This document shows, in pieces, positions 39,637 to 49,612 of a stretch of DNA of 64,000 nt. The stretch spans positions 11,817,352-11,881,351 of the forward strand of contig CM055100.1 of assembly GCA_029204225.1 (NCBI GenBank), written 5' to 3'. Under the pieces are notes generated by a model. It made no database searches. It had not been told where the DNA came from and was given only the letters and a program-made list of their open reading frames with translations. Both the position numbers and the translations under genes were made by a program. Each line of letters starts with the position of its first letter. The stretch's first letter is position 1. The DNA comes from Diphasiastrum complanatum. Taxonomy: Eukaryota > Streptophyta > Lycopodiopsida > Lycopodiales > Lycopodiaceae.

Positions 39637-41130
39637 TATATATATATAAGATCTCGGTTCAGTTGGTGAGGTGGTCCATTGCAGGATTCCCTTTGTACAG
39701 TTGTTCTCATGGCTTCCGACATCTCCCTGCTTCGTCCTCTCAGTCTCAAACGACCTGCTTCAACTGTATCTCCCCCTCCTGACTCCCCTCCTCGTTCATG
39801 TCAAGCTGTGTTGGGCCCTCGCTTGCCACAACACCCTCTGTTCCTCCTTCGCCCACCTCTTTCCACGGCATTGTTGCCCCCTCGCTTGGTTGTGAGCCTC
39901 CTTTGATCCTTGTTGCATTGCCTTCTCAACCCCCTGAATGGGTTCCTTGCCATGCTTGTGGTCGTTTCTTCTCTCCTAGGGGAGGTCTTGCCCGTCACAA
40001 GCATTCTTGTCCTGCGCTGCTTCAGTCGTCTCACCCCCTCTCTGCCCAAACTTGTCTTCCTCACTTTCAGTTCAGATCACCTGCAAGAGACCCTCTTGGA
40101 GCGCGTGCACAAGCATACCCTTTCCAGCATGCTCTCTGAGGCTCCTTCGACGTTGCATCGAGCTCGGCTTCTTTCTTGTGCAGGTCCTGGTGCCGGGGCT
40201 TGGCTGTCAGCTCAGCCTGTTATCCCTTCCTTCCGGTTGTCTTCGGCCATCTTCACCACTGCTCTTCGTCTTCGCTTGGGGCTTCCTCATCCTTCGGTCT
40301 TGGGTCTCTCCAGGTGTGTTTGTCACCCTATTGATGCTCTTGCTATCCACCTCCTCCGTTGTCCTTCTGGGAGTGAGCGCACAGCTACACATGATGTTGT
40401 CAGAGATGCAGTGACCGCTATAGTCAGAGATGGAGGATTCCATGTCCTCAGAGAGCAGTCTCATGTCCTTCCTTCTTTCGCGTCCCACTCTTCCGATAGG
40501 CGTGTTGACATCGTCCTCTCTCGGGATGGGCTTCGTACTTTGGCAGATGTTGTTGTTGCTGATCCCACGCGTGGTGACCTATTGCCTCGCTCTGCCTTCA
40601 TACCAGGAGAAGCGGCAGGCGTCGCAGCACAAGAGAAGGTAAAAAACTACTCCGACTGGCACCCCACTGATGCTTTCCTTCCTTTGGCTTTTGAGACTTA
40701 TGGCACCTTGCATCGACGCTTTGAGGATTTTCTTCGCATGCGTTCTCATCAGGCGGCAGAGCGTCAAGGTATTCCTAGTTCTATTCTCGTGGCTTCCTTC
40801 AAACAACGTGTTTCCATTGCCCTGCAACGTGCTCAGGCCCTATCTATTCTGCAACGGGCGACAATGGTTGGTTCTGCTACATCTCATCTCCCTTCATTAG
40901 CCGACTCACCACCTCTTCACTTTTCCAATCTGCTGCAGTCAGTTGGCAGACTCCCACGAACAGCATCATAGTTTATGCATTGTTATTTTTAATGCCAGGA
41001 TTTGGATTAATCTTAGCTTTATTGCAAGCTTCGCTCTTGTTTGAGCCTACTTTTGTTTAAACTTCCCCTTCGGGGTGCATATATCTTTTTCATCAATGTA
41101 TCTACTACTTTTTCCTATGAATAAATGCAC
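39455..41130 (+). mobile_element. Non-LTR retrotransposon with restriction-like endonuclease, copy 1 (internally deleted)
   Basis: The 5' leader and 3' tail match the longer copy at 42239-45905. The ORF starts MASDISLLRPLSLKRPAS (39709), is frameshifted, and has a C2HC zinc finger CHACGRFFSPRGGLARHKHSC at 39948-40022. An internal deletion of about 2 kb near 40040 removes the RT core. After it the frame 39910-40971 is open: LSCAGPGAGAWLSAQP, a zinc knuckle CVCHPIDALAIHLLRC (about 40315), then a restriction-like endonuclease motif RVDIVLSRDG, LADVVVADP and AAQEKVKNY. The acidic residues are 13 codons apart (GAC 40507, GAT 40546) and the lysine follows at 40636, as expected for a PD-(D/E)xK nuclease. 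The 3' end is ATAAATGCAC without a poly-A tail. Confidence 0.8.
39582..39648. repeat. Poly-A and (TA)n expansion inside the element leader
   Basis: About eleven A then about 28 TA dinucleotides with one GATA interruption. The other copy of the element has only a short AT-rich stretch at this point, so the expansion is local. Confidence 0.9.
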
Positions 41131-42238
41131 CAGGGTGATTGTGTTATATAGATTCAAGGTACTAAAAAAGGGAAAAAAAATTTCTTTTCTAGGCTCATCA
41201 AGTTAGCAAAATGGTTAATGAGAAAGTGGCACACAAGCATAAAAGGGCTTAACTATTATAAAATATCAAATTCTTTTTTTATTTTTTTCTTTTAAGCTCA
41301 TTTGTAATAGAAGAACACTTATTACATTTATTGTGTGTATACTTATGCTTTTGCAAATTTTTTTTTTTGGTGAAGGGCTTAACTATAAAATACCCAATTC
41401 TTTTTTATTTTTTTTCCTTTAAGCTCATTTGTAATAGAAGACACATAAAATTTATTGTATACTTTTATGCTTTTGACTTTTTATCTATTTTTCACCTTCA
41501 ACAGGATTAATCTGTATATAACTAGGTTGATAACTTGGCCTATTTGCACAAAAATCAATTAACTACATTATTGGCGCTTTCCCCACAATTGGTATACTTA
41601 AGAATAACTCTATTTTTAAAGAGGATGCTAACATAAAAGCTTAGTAACCAAAATAATGAGCCTAGCAATTTAGTTCGTATAGACTAGAACTAGCTTAGTA
41701 GCTAGACTGGGTGGTTGGTCACTAGATGATTGACAAGATAGGCGTCCCACATGATAGCCCTAGCCATGTAGGCAAGGGTTGATGTCCAAAAAGCTGAAGT
41801 GTTTGGGTTGTTTGGAAATGTTGGAGTGAAAAGAATAGAAATCGGGGTTTTTTCAAAACCATTGGAAGGCATGGCCTTAGATAATAGGTCAATAATTGAT
41901 TGTGCTAACCACCAAATATCCACCAATAATTCAAATTGTTGATCGACATATTATAAATATGCATTGGAAAGCATGAACATAAAGTACCACACATGAATTT
42001 TTCAAACTTAAAAGTCCACATTGATTCTCTTGCACGTTGAAAACATTGTACATAAATTTTTTGAACAGCAACCCCTACAAGGTAAGGGTTTACATGCAGG
42101 ACGCTTGTCTGGCCAATTTGGTAGTGACCACGCAGCCAGTCTACTTTTAGTCTATTGACTAAACTGCTAGGCTTATTATGTTGGTAACTCAGCTTTTACG
42201 TCAACACACACTCTAAATATAGATATCCAAATTTCGCA
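41131..42238. repeat. Spacer between the two element copies, with a tandem duplication
   Basis: A unit of about 130 bp starting GGGCTTAACTAT occurs at 41245 and 41375; both copies contain AAGCTCATTTGTAATAGAAGA. The rest (41488-42238) contains no recognisable gene. Confidence 0.7.
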
Positions 42239-45200
42239 GTGCATTTATTCATAGAAAAAATTAGAAGGTACATTGATGAAGATGATATATACACCTTGAA
42301 GGGGAAGTTTATGCAAAAGTAAGCTCAAACAAGAGCGAAGCTTGCAGTAAAGTTAAGATTAATTCAGATCCTTGCATTAAAAATAAAAGTGCATAAACTA
42401 TGATGATGTCAGTGGGAGTTTACCAACTGACTACAACAAATCAGAAAAGTGAAGAGGTGGTAAGTCGGCTAATGAAGGGAGATGAGATGTAGCAAACTCA
42501 GCCACCGTCGCCCGTTGCAGGATTGATAAGGCTTAAGCACGTTGCAGGGCAATGGAAATACGTTGTTTGAAAGAAGCTAAGAGAATAGAACCAGGAATAC
42601 CTTGATGCTCTGCCGCTTGATGAAAACACATACCTAGAAAATCCTCAAAGCATAAATGCGAGGTGCCATAAGTCTCAATTGCCAGGAGAAGGAAAGCATC
42701 AGTGGGGTGCTTGTCGGAGTAGTTTTTTTCCTTCTCTTGCGCTGCCACGCCTGCCGCTTCAGAGCGAGGTAGTAGGTCACCACACGTGGGATCAGCAACA
42801 ACAACATCCACCAAAGTAGGAAGCCCATCCCGAGAGAGGACAATGTCAACACGCCTGCAGGAAGAGTGGGACGCAGTAGAAGGAAGGACATGAGACTGCT
42901 CTATGAGGACAAGGAATCCTCCATCTCTGGCTATAGCGGTCGCTGCATCTCTAACATCATCATGTGTAGCTGTGCGCTCACTCCCAGGAGGACAACGGAG
43001 GAGGTGGATAACAAGAGCATCAATAGAGTGACCACAAACACACCTGGAGAGACCCAAGACCGAAGGACGAGATAGCCCCAAGCGAAGACGAAGAGCAGTG
43101 GTGAAGATGGCCAAAGACAACCGAACGGAAGCAGAGCTTACAGCCAAGCCCCGGCACCTGGACCTGCACAAGAAAGAAGCCGAGCTCGATGCAATGCCGA
43201 AGGAGCCTCAGAGAGCATGCTGAAAAGGGCTTGCTTGTGCACGCGCTCCAAGAGGGTCTCTTGTAGTTGATCTGAACTGAAAGTGAGGAGTTGCTCAAAA
43301 GGGATTGGGCAGAGAGGGGGCAGCTCTCGCACAGCGATGAGGAGGTGCTGGAAAGACAGAGAACCGTTATCCACATGAGCAATGCAATTCGCCAAGAGAG
43401 GGCGAAAGCCAAAAAGGAATCGAGAAGACAAAATAGGGGTGACAAGAGCCTCGCTCCCAAGAAAAGCTGCAGGTGCATAAGAAACAATAGAGAGAAGACC
43501 CACACCTCCACAAGAAATGGATAACCGAGCTTGGTTCCAAACTGAAAGGGTCTCCACACCATCCAAAGAAGCCGGGCCCAAAAGGCAGCCAAAAATATCC
43601 ATAATAGAGCAATCAAAGGAAGAGAGAAGATGCCAAAAGTCATGAGTAGGGGAGAAAGCCCACAACAAATAAGAAGGATGCTGGGTAAAGCAAAACGTCA
43701 AGATGCCAAACGCGATCTGAGTGTCGCCCAACTGGGGAAGCAGGTCTGATTGAGCAACATCTTCCTAGAGAGCCTCACCAAGAAAAGTAGAGCTGAAGGC
43801 AGCAGACCCAAAAAGAACACCCAAAATGCGAATGCCATCTGAAGGAACAAAGAAACCTTGAGGAGAAACAAAGTTTGGGGGAAGACCTACTGGAGACCAC
43901 ATTGAACACTTGCGAGGTTGAATAGACAAACCAAGAGAAGCCAGCTGCTTAGAGAAATGTTGAAATGCGAGGAGCACCATAGGAGCAGGACCAACAATAT
44001 GCGAGGAGCAGGACCAACAATATGAGTGTCATCAGCAACCAAAGGAAATAAGCAGGAGGGAAAGGCCTCTGCAAAAGCTCGAAGTGTACTGAAATGAGCC
44101 AAAGCGAAAAGAGGACCACCCAAAGGATCACCTTGACGAGTACCTGCTGCAGACTAGATAGTAGAAAGATCCTCAAAGCGCACATGGTGACTATAAAAGA
44201 TGGGAGTCTCAGTAGCGTAGAACAACTGCACGAAAGGGATAAGATGACCCAACTCAACACCAGCCGCACACAGCTCCCGAAAGATCGCAGCTCTAGAAAC
44301 AGAATTTAAAGCATTGAAAACGTCCACTTGGAGAATAACCCAGTCAGGATGGAAATAAAGGGTGGCACACAAACCATGAATGACAACTTCACAACTGCCA
44401 GAAGTAGAGACGCCAAATTGATGAGGGGAGAGAAAAGAGGCAAAAATCTATTGAAACTAAAAATATATAGAGCGACTAACAAGACGGATAAGGACTTCAC
44501 CAACAATGATGGGACGGACGCCACCCGGGGCTTTAGTCATGGCGATCAAACGAGACGCAGACAAGAGACGTGCAACAGAAGAAGGAATGTGACCAGAGGC
44601 GATAAAAGAGCAGACTTGAAAGAGTTGAACAAAGCCACTAGCAGAGTCCTCAGGTGGAAAGCAATCATGAAGGTGTTCATAGACCAAACCAAAGGGACCA
44701 CCACCAACAAGACGAGGACTACGATGGAAGGCACGAGAGAAAGAATCACGATTAGGCACAAAGTCAACATCAGGCACAAAGTCCTCCACAAACAAGAGAG
44801 AAATGTCTTCAGAAACAGGATAAAAAGCTTGGAGAGCAGCAACAGTATCAGCAGAAGAGGGAGTGGAAGTGAGAGGAGCTAAGGATCGAGCTGCACGAGA
44901 ATACTCACCAACTTGCCCAAGATGTAGGGTGCGAAGAAGGCGACAATGGAGAGGTGGAGCGCCTTGAGGTTGAGAATCTTGTGAGTTGCGAGCAGCAAGT
45001 GCCTCTGACAACGGGCAAAGTGTTCATCATCAAGCGTTTCCCAGTCTCCCGATAGAAAGCGATGAAGGCGAGCACGAGTTTCTCTATGACCAGCATCCCC
45101 ACCCCTCGGAGGGAGGACTAGACACCAAAGGGAAAAAAGAAGAAACATTGTCAAAGGGGTAATAGCCAAGCGATCAAGAGGAAGACGCATAGCAAGTTGA

Positions 45201-45905
45201 GTTTCATGACGAAGAGTGAGGGGAATATGAAAGTAGAGCCTTGGACGAGAGAAGCCCAAGTGAAAAGCGCCAAGGACGTCAAGGGAAGAAATCCAAGACC
45301 AAGCTGAAGCAGAGGGCGAATGGGGTGCTGAGAGAGGGGGGTGATCTTGAGACGACTGAAGCAACGTAGGACAAGAACGTTGGTGACGGGCAAGACCTCC
45401 TCTAAAAGAGAAGAAATGACCACAAGCAAGGCAAGGAATCCGTTCAGGGGGTTGAGAAGGCAGTGCAACAATGGTCGAAGGAGGTTCACAACCAAGCGAG
45501 CGGGCAACAGTGCCATGGGAAGAGCTGGTCTAAGGAGGAACAGAGGGTGTTGAGGCAAGTGTGAAACCATCAGCAAAAAGCACAACCTAACGCGAATGAG
45601 GAGGGGAGTTTGGAGGAGGAGAGACAGTGGAAGCAAGTCGTTTAAGACTGAGAGGATGGAATCGAGAGATGTCCGAAGCCATGAGAACAACTGTACAAAG
45701 GGATCCCTGTGATGGACCACCTCACCAAGATCTATTTTATATCTTTTGATTTATCTTCACACGGAATGTTGTTAACCTCGATGGAGCCGTCAGCCGATGT
45801 AAACCTTTAGCAATAGATTCCGAAAGACTTGCCTAAACAAAAATGCCCACCAAAACTTGTAGATAGTGATCAACCTTGTTGCCTCCAATGTTCTCTGCTA
45901 AAGGA
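42239..45905 (-). mobile_element. Non-LTR retrotransposon with restriction-like endonuclease, copy 2 (near full length, frameshifted)
   Basis: About 3.6 kb. Read on the minus strand the ORF starts MASDISRFHPLSLKRLAS at 45682 with early stops. The RT region shows RLIAMTKAPGGVRPIIVGEV near 44530, VDVFNALNSVSRAAIFREL near 44320, GTRQGDPLGGPLFALAHF near 44130, and the catalytic LVADDTHIVGP at about 44039-44007. Then come LSCAGPGAGAWL near 43160, a zinc knuckle CVCGHSIDALVIHLLRC near 43040, and the nuclease motif RRVDIVLSRDG, LVDVVVADP and AAQEKEKNY. Several frameshifts break it. No apurinic endonuclease domain and no RNase H were seen. Architecture fits the R2-like, restriction-endonuclease class and not the L1 class. 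The coding part is GC-rich compared with its surroundings. Confidence 0.8.
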
Positions 45906-46440
45906 GACAAAGAGCCAGATCCTAATTCTACAGGCTGCTTCACAAAAACACTTATAACTTCTGAATCAGACTGAATTTGCACAATTGCGTTGGTTAGAAT
46001 ATAGACAAGACAAATGCGACCATTTTTGCTTTTTTCATGGCTAGGCCCTTTGAAAGCCTGTAAAACCCGGACTAGATGTGGATAGGTTTTTTGAGAATAT
46101 GGAGACTTGTCTTTTGATTAATCCAGCGCCTCAATGGTTGCACGGCCAGAAGCGGCTATTAGTGGGCTGGCTCGCTTCCCTAGGGCGCCTAACTGTATTC
46201 GTTTACAGCTCAAAAAAAAATCTCCTATAGCTCGAGATCCAGAGATTTGTCTCTACAAACCCCTGCTACCAAAACAGCTTCTTGAAAAGTTACTAAGATA
46301 CTACTTGGAACGCGATAATTGTCTAGAGCTAAAAAAACTGCAACTTCTATACCACCAATTCACTGACAAGCCTTACAACTTCCTTTAGTTTATTTGATTT
46401 GTTGCATCAATTCTCAATCTCTCGCATCTTTGGATCATCG
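45906..46440. other. No recognised gene
   Basis: An 84-codon open frame (46134-46388, plus) starting MVARPEAAISGLARFP has no motif that I recognise. Confidence 0.3.
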
Positions 46441-46441
46441 C

Positions 46442-47580
46442 AATGGCGATGGATAGCAAAGGCACTGGAGCTGGGGTTTCACCTGCTCCCCAGCTTGGTA
46501 GTGATGGCGATGTGGACAGAGGGAGAAGCATGTTGTATTGAGAAGACTTTTGCTCTGGAGGGGACGACTTGCAACATGTCTCTCTGCATGCTCCCTTACA
46601 TGCACTTGTTGATGCCCATTGCCCATCTACTTCCTCCTCCTATGTCTCCCTCGAGCCTGCTTCCTTGCGTTCCGCTTTTGTCTTCTCTCCCTAGCCTTGC
46701 TTACCCTCTCTGCCCTGTTGGTGGTCTGCTCACCTCCTTGTTTCCCACCCTTGTTGCCATATGTGTCCTTTCTTCACCATGTCTGTAGGGAATCGTTGTT
46801 AGGAGAAGGCCTCCAGCTAGACTGGACAGTTGATAGCGGGGTCTCGCTCCAGGCCTTTCAGAGCTACGCATCTCCCCAAGTCGGTGACTCCACCTCTCCT
46901 GCTCCTGAAGATATCTGTGCTCTTGAAGATATCCGCAACAAAGAAGATGAAAGCATGTAGGAAAAGAGGGCACCATCCCATGCTCAAGCCTACAAAGGAG
47001 GCCAACAATCCCTGCTCCCCCACACCTGCCTACAGAAAGCATAAAACATCCTCATCATCAGAGCCAACAAGGATCTTCAACTTCTCCCTCTCATGGTGCC
47101 CTTGTTACAAAAAGCTCTCATCATGGCAAATTCACTTGGCAAGATGTTACGCCTCCTAAATCAAATGATATAAAGATGTGCTCCTTTCACCTTGACTCTT
47201 TGCATTTTGACAATTATCTATCTTTCCTGGGCAACACTTATGTGGTTGTTTACTTCATGCGCAAGCCCCCCTTTGCGGATGGGGTTAAGAGGTTTGGTGA
47301 GCAATAGTGGAGTAGGTTGAATGTTACGGTATAGGGTTCACTCTACAGAAAGTGAATTTCGTTCTAGCCAGTGAGCCATACCCCTCTCGAAGCAATCTAC
47401 TGTATGTGCACGCTACTTGGATGGCTTTTCCATCGAGGATTCTTAATTAGAGGTTCCGGTCTGGTGGAGCTGCCCTTCTTCCCTCCCAAGCTCATGCTTG
47501 CCATTAGAAAAAAAATTATCCTTGAAAAGGGTCCTATAAGGATTGCCATGTAGGATGACAATTTTTTTGCCAATAAATGA
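46442..47580 (+). pseudogene. Possible LINE ORF1-like pseudogene
   Basis: Frameshifted. It starts MAMDSKGTGAGVSPAPQLGS and later reads LHFDNYLSFLGNTYVVVYFM and RKPPFADGVKRFGEQ before a stop. The second block is reminiscent of the DUF4283 region of plant L1-type ORF1 proteins, but no zinc knuckle or RT follows. Low confidence. Confidence 0.3.
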
Positions 47581-47932
47581 AATGTTTTCTTGCCCATAGT
47601 CCACAATATTTGATGGTTAGCTATTTTGTGTATAGTATAGTCTATGGGTGTAAAAAAATTGTAACTTTTGAATCACGGCTCAGATTGAGATGATTATGAT
47701 GTCATTAGAAATTCTTGATGAGAGCTTTCCAATGACACTAACATCACCTGGTTCTGAGCTACAATTCAAAAGATATTGTCATTCAAAGTTATAGGTGGTC
47801 ATAGTTGTTGGTCAACTTGATATCGCTAGGTGCAATTGACTAGTTTGACCGTCGAGGGCTTTCTAATGGTGACATAATCGTCTCAATCCAAGATGTGGTT
47901 CAAAAGTTACCCTACTCTTTGTCTATTCATAC

Positions 47933-47962
47933 ATACAATACATATGCACACACATACAAGTG

Positions 47963-48002
<40 letters not shown>

Positions 48003-48531
48003 ATACACATATATCCATACACCTGCACATATACACATATACATACACACAAATAGATACATACATATATACACACATACACATACACATCTACATACAT
48101 GCACACATCATGCACATACACTTACATATACACGTACATACACATATACTTACATATACACGTACATACACACACTTATACATACAAGCACATACACATA
48201 CATACACATGCACTTACATATACACGTACACACACATGCACACATACCGACAATTACATACACATACACACATACAAATCCATACATACATACACACATA
48301 TAGATATGCATACCATATACATAGATTCATACATATACATACACATACACATGTACATACATACATACACACACTCATACACATACACATGCACATATAC
48401 ACACATACACAAACATACACACATATATATACACACATACATACATATATACACATACACATGCACACATACAATACACATGCACACACATACACATACA
48501 ACAGATACATACACATACATATATACATACA

Positions 48532-48586
<55 letters not shown>

Positions 48587-48592
48587 TAGTAA
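47933..48592. repeat. TACACA/CA microsatellite block
   Basis: About 650 bp of ACAC, TACATACACA and ATATACAC variants, ending in about 27 CA dinucleotides. Long open frames on both strands are artefacts of the periodicity. Confidence 0.95.
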
Positions 48593-48680
48593 AGAGTGCC
48601 CATCGTTGACGGGCAATGGAGGCCGATCTAGGTGGCGGTCGATGATTTGGATGATGGCCGATCTCGCACATCTCGCATCT

Positions 48681-49490
48681 TGAATATCTAAAATTCGAGT
48701 CTTTGAAAAAATTCGAGTCCTTGGAAAAATTCGAATCTTTGGAAAAATTAGAGTCTTAAAAAAAATTCAAGTCTTTTGAAAAAATCGACTTGACAGTACA
48801 AAGGGTCCTTCGATCCTCTGAAAAAATTTGACTTGACAGTTCGATCCTTCTGAAAAATTCGAGTCTTTGAAAAAATCATCCAATTTGATTCTTTTAAAAA
48901 ATTTGAGACTTTTCAAAAATTCGAGTCGTTCCAAAAATTCGAGTCTTTTGAAATAAAAAAATCGAGTTATTGGAAAAATTCGATCCTTTGAAAAAATTCG
49001 ATCCATTGGAAAATTCGAATCTTTCCAAAAATTCGAGTCATTGATAAAACTCGAGTCATTGGAAATATTCGATCCTTAAAAAAAAATTCGATTCTTTGGA
49101 AAAATTCAAGTCTTTCCAAAAATTTGAGTCTTTGGAAAAATTCGAGTCGTTCCAAAAAATCGAGTCATTGGAAAAATTCGATCCATTTTGGGTCTTTCGA
49201 AAAAATTCGAGTCTTTCCAAAAAATCGAGTCATTTCAAAAATTCGAGTCAATCCATTGGAAAAATTTGAGTCCTTCGAAAAAATTTGAGCCTTTCCAAAA
49301 ATTCGAGTTGTTCCAAAAACTCGAGTCTTTTGAAAAATTCGAGTCATTCCAAAAATTTGAGTTTTCCAAAAAATTCGAGTCTTCGAAAAAATTTGCGTCT
49401 TCAAAAAAATTCGAATCATCCGAAAAATTCGAGTCGTTCCAAAAATTCAAGTCTTCCGAAAAATCAAGTTTTACGAAAGTCGAGACAATC
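48681..49490. repeat. Minisatellite, unit about 18 bp
   Basis: About 45 imperfect units of the type ATTCGAGTCTTTGGAAAA, with substitutions (CCTT, CATT, GTTCC for the CTTTGG part) and one- or two-base indels. Frames in either direction give FEKFESFQK-type peptide repeats, which I take as a by-product. Confidence 0.92.
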
Positions 49491-49577
49491 TGCTATATTT
49501 CACACTCTCGTCACTTCATCTACTCCTCTCTTTTTTTACCTCTATTCCTCTCATCTCTTCCACTCAACATTATGTGC

Positions 49578-49612
49578 ATTCCCATCGAGGTTATTCTCCA
49601 TTTTCCTGGTCT
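49578..49612. repeat. Outer copy of a 34 bp sequence also found at the palindrome centre
   Basis: ATTCCCATCGAGGTTATTCT then CCATTTTCCTGGTCT abuts the outer left edge of the palindrome. The same sequence starts the right arm at 52547 and, inverted, ends the left arm at 52500. Confidence 0.85.

Noticed and set aside
39801-40064. Minus-strand and alternative-frame proteins over the non-LTR elements
   Set aside because: Shadow frames of GC-rich coding sequence; the recognisable zinc-finger, RT and nuclease motifs lie in the other frames.
47893-48683. Long Thr/His/Tyr- and Cys/Val-rich open frames on both strands
   Set aside because: They are translations of the CA/TACACA microsatellite; all frames stay open because of the repeat.
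47933-49490. CRISPR-like array
   Set aside because: No constant repeat with unique spacers; the units vary continuously and the setting is a plant nuclear genome.
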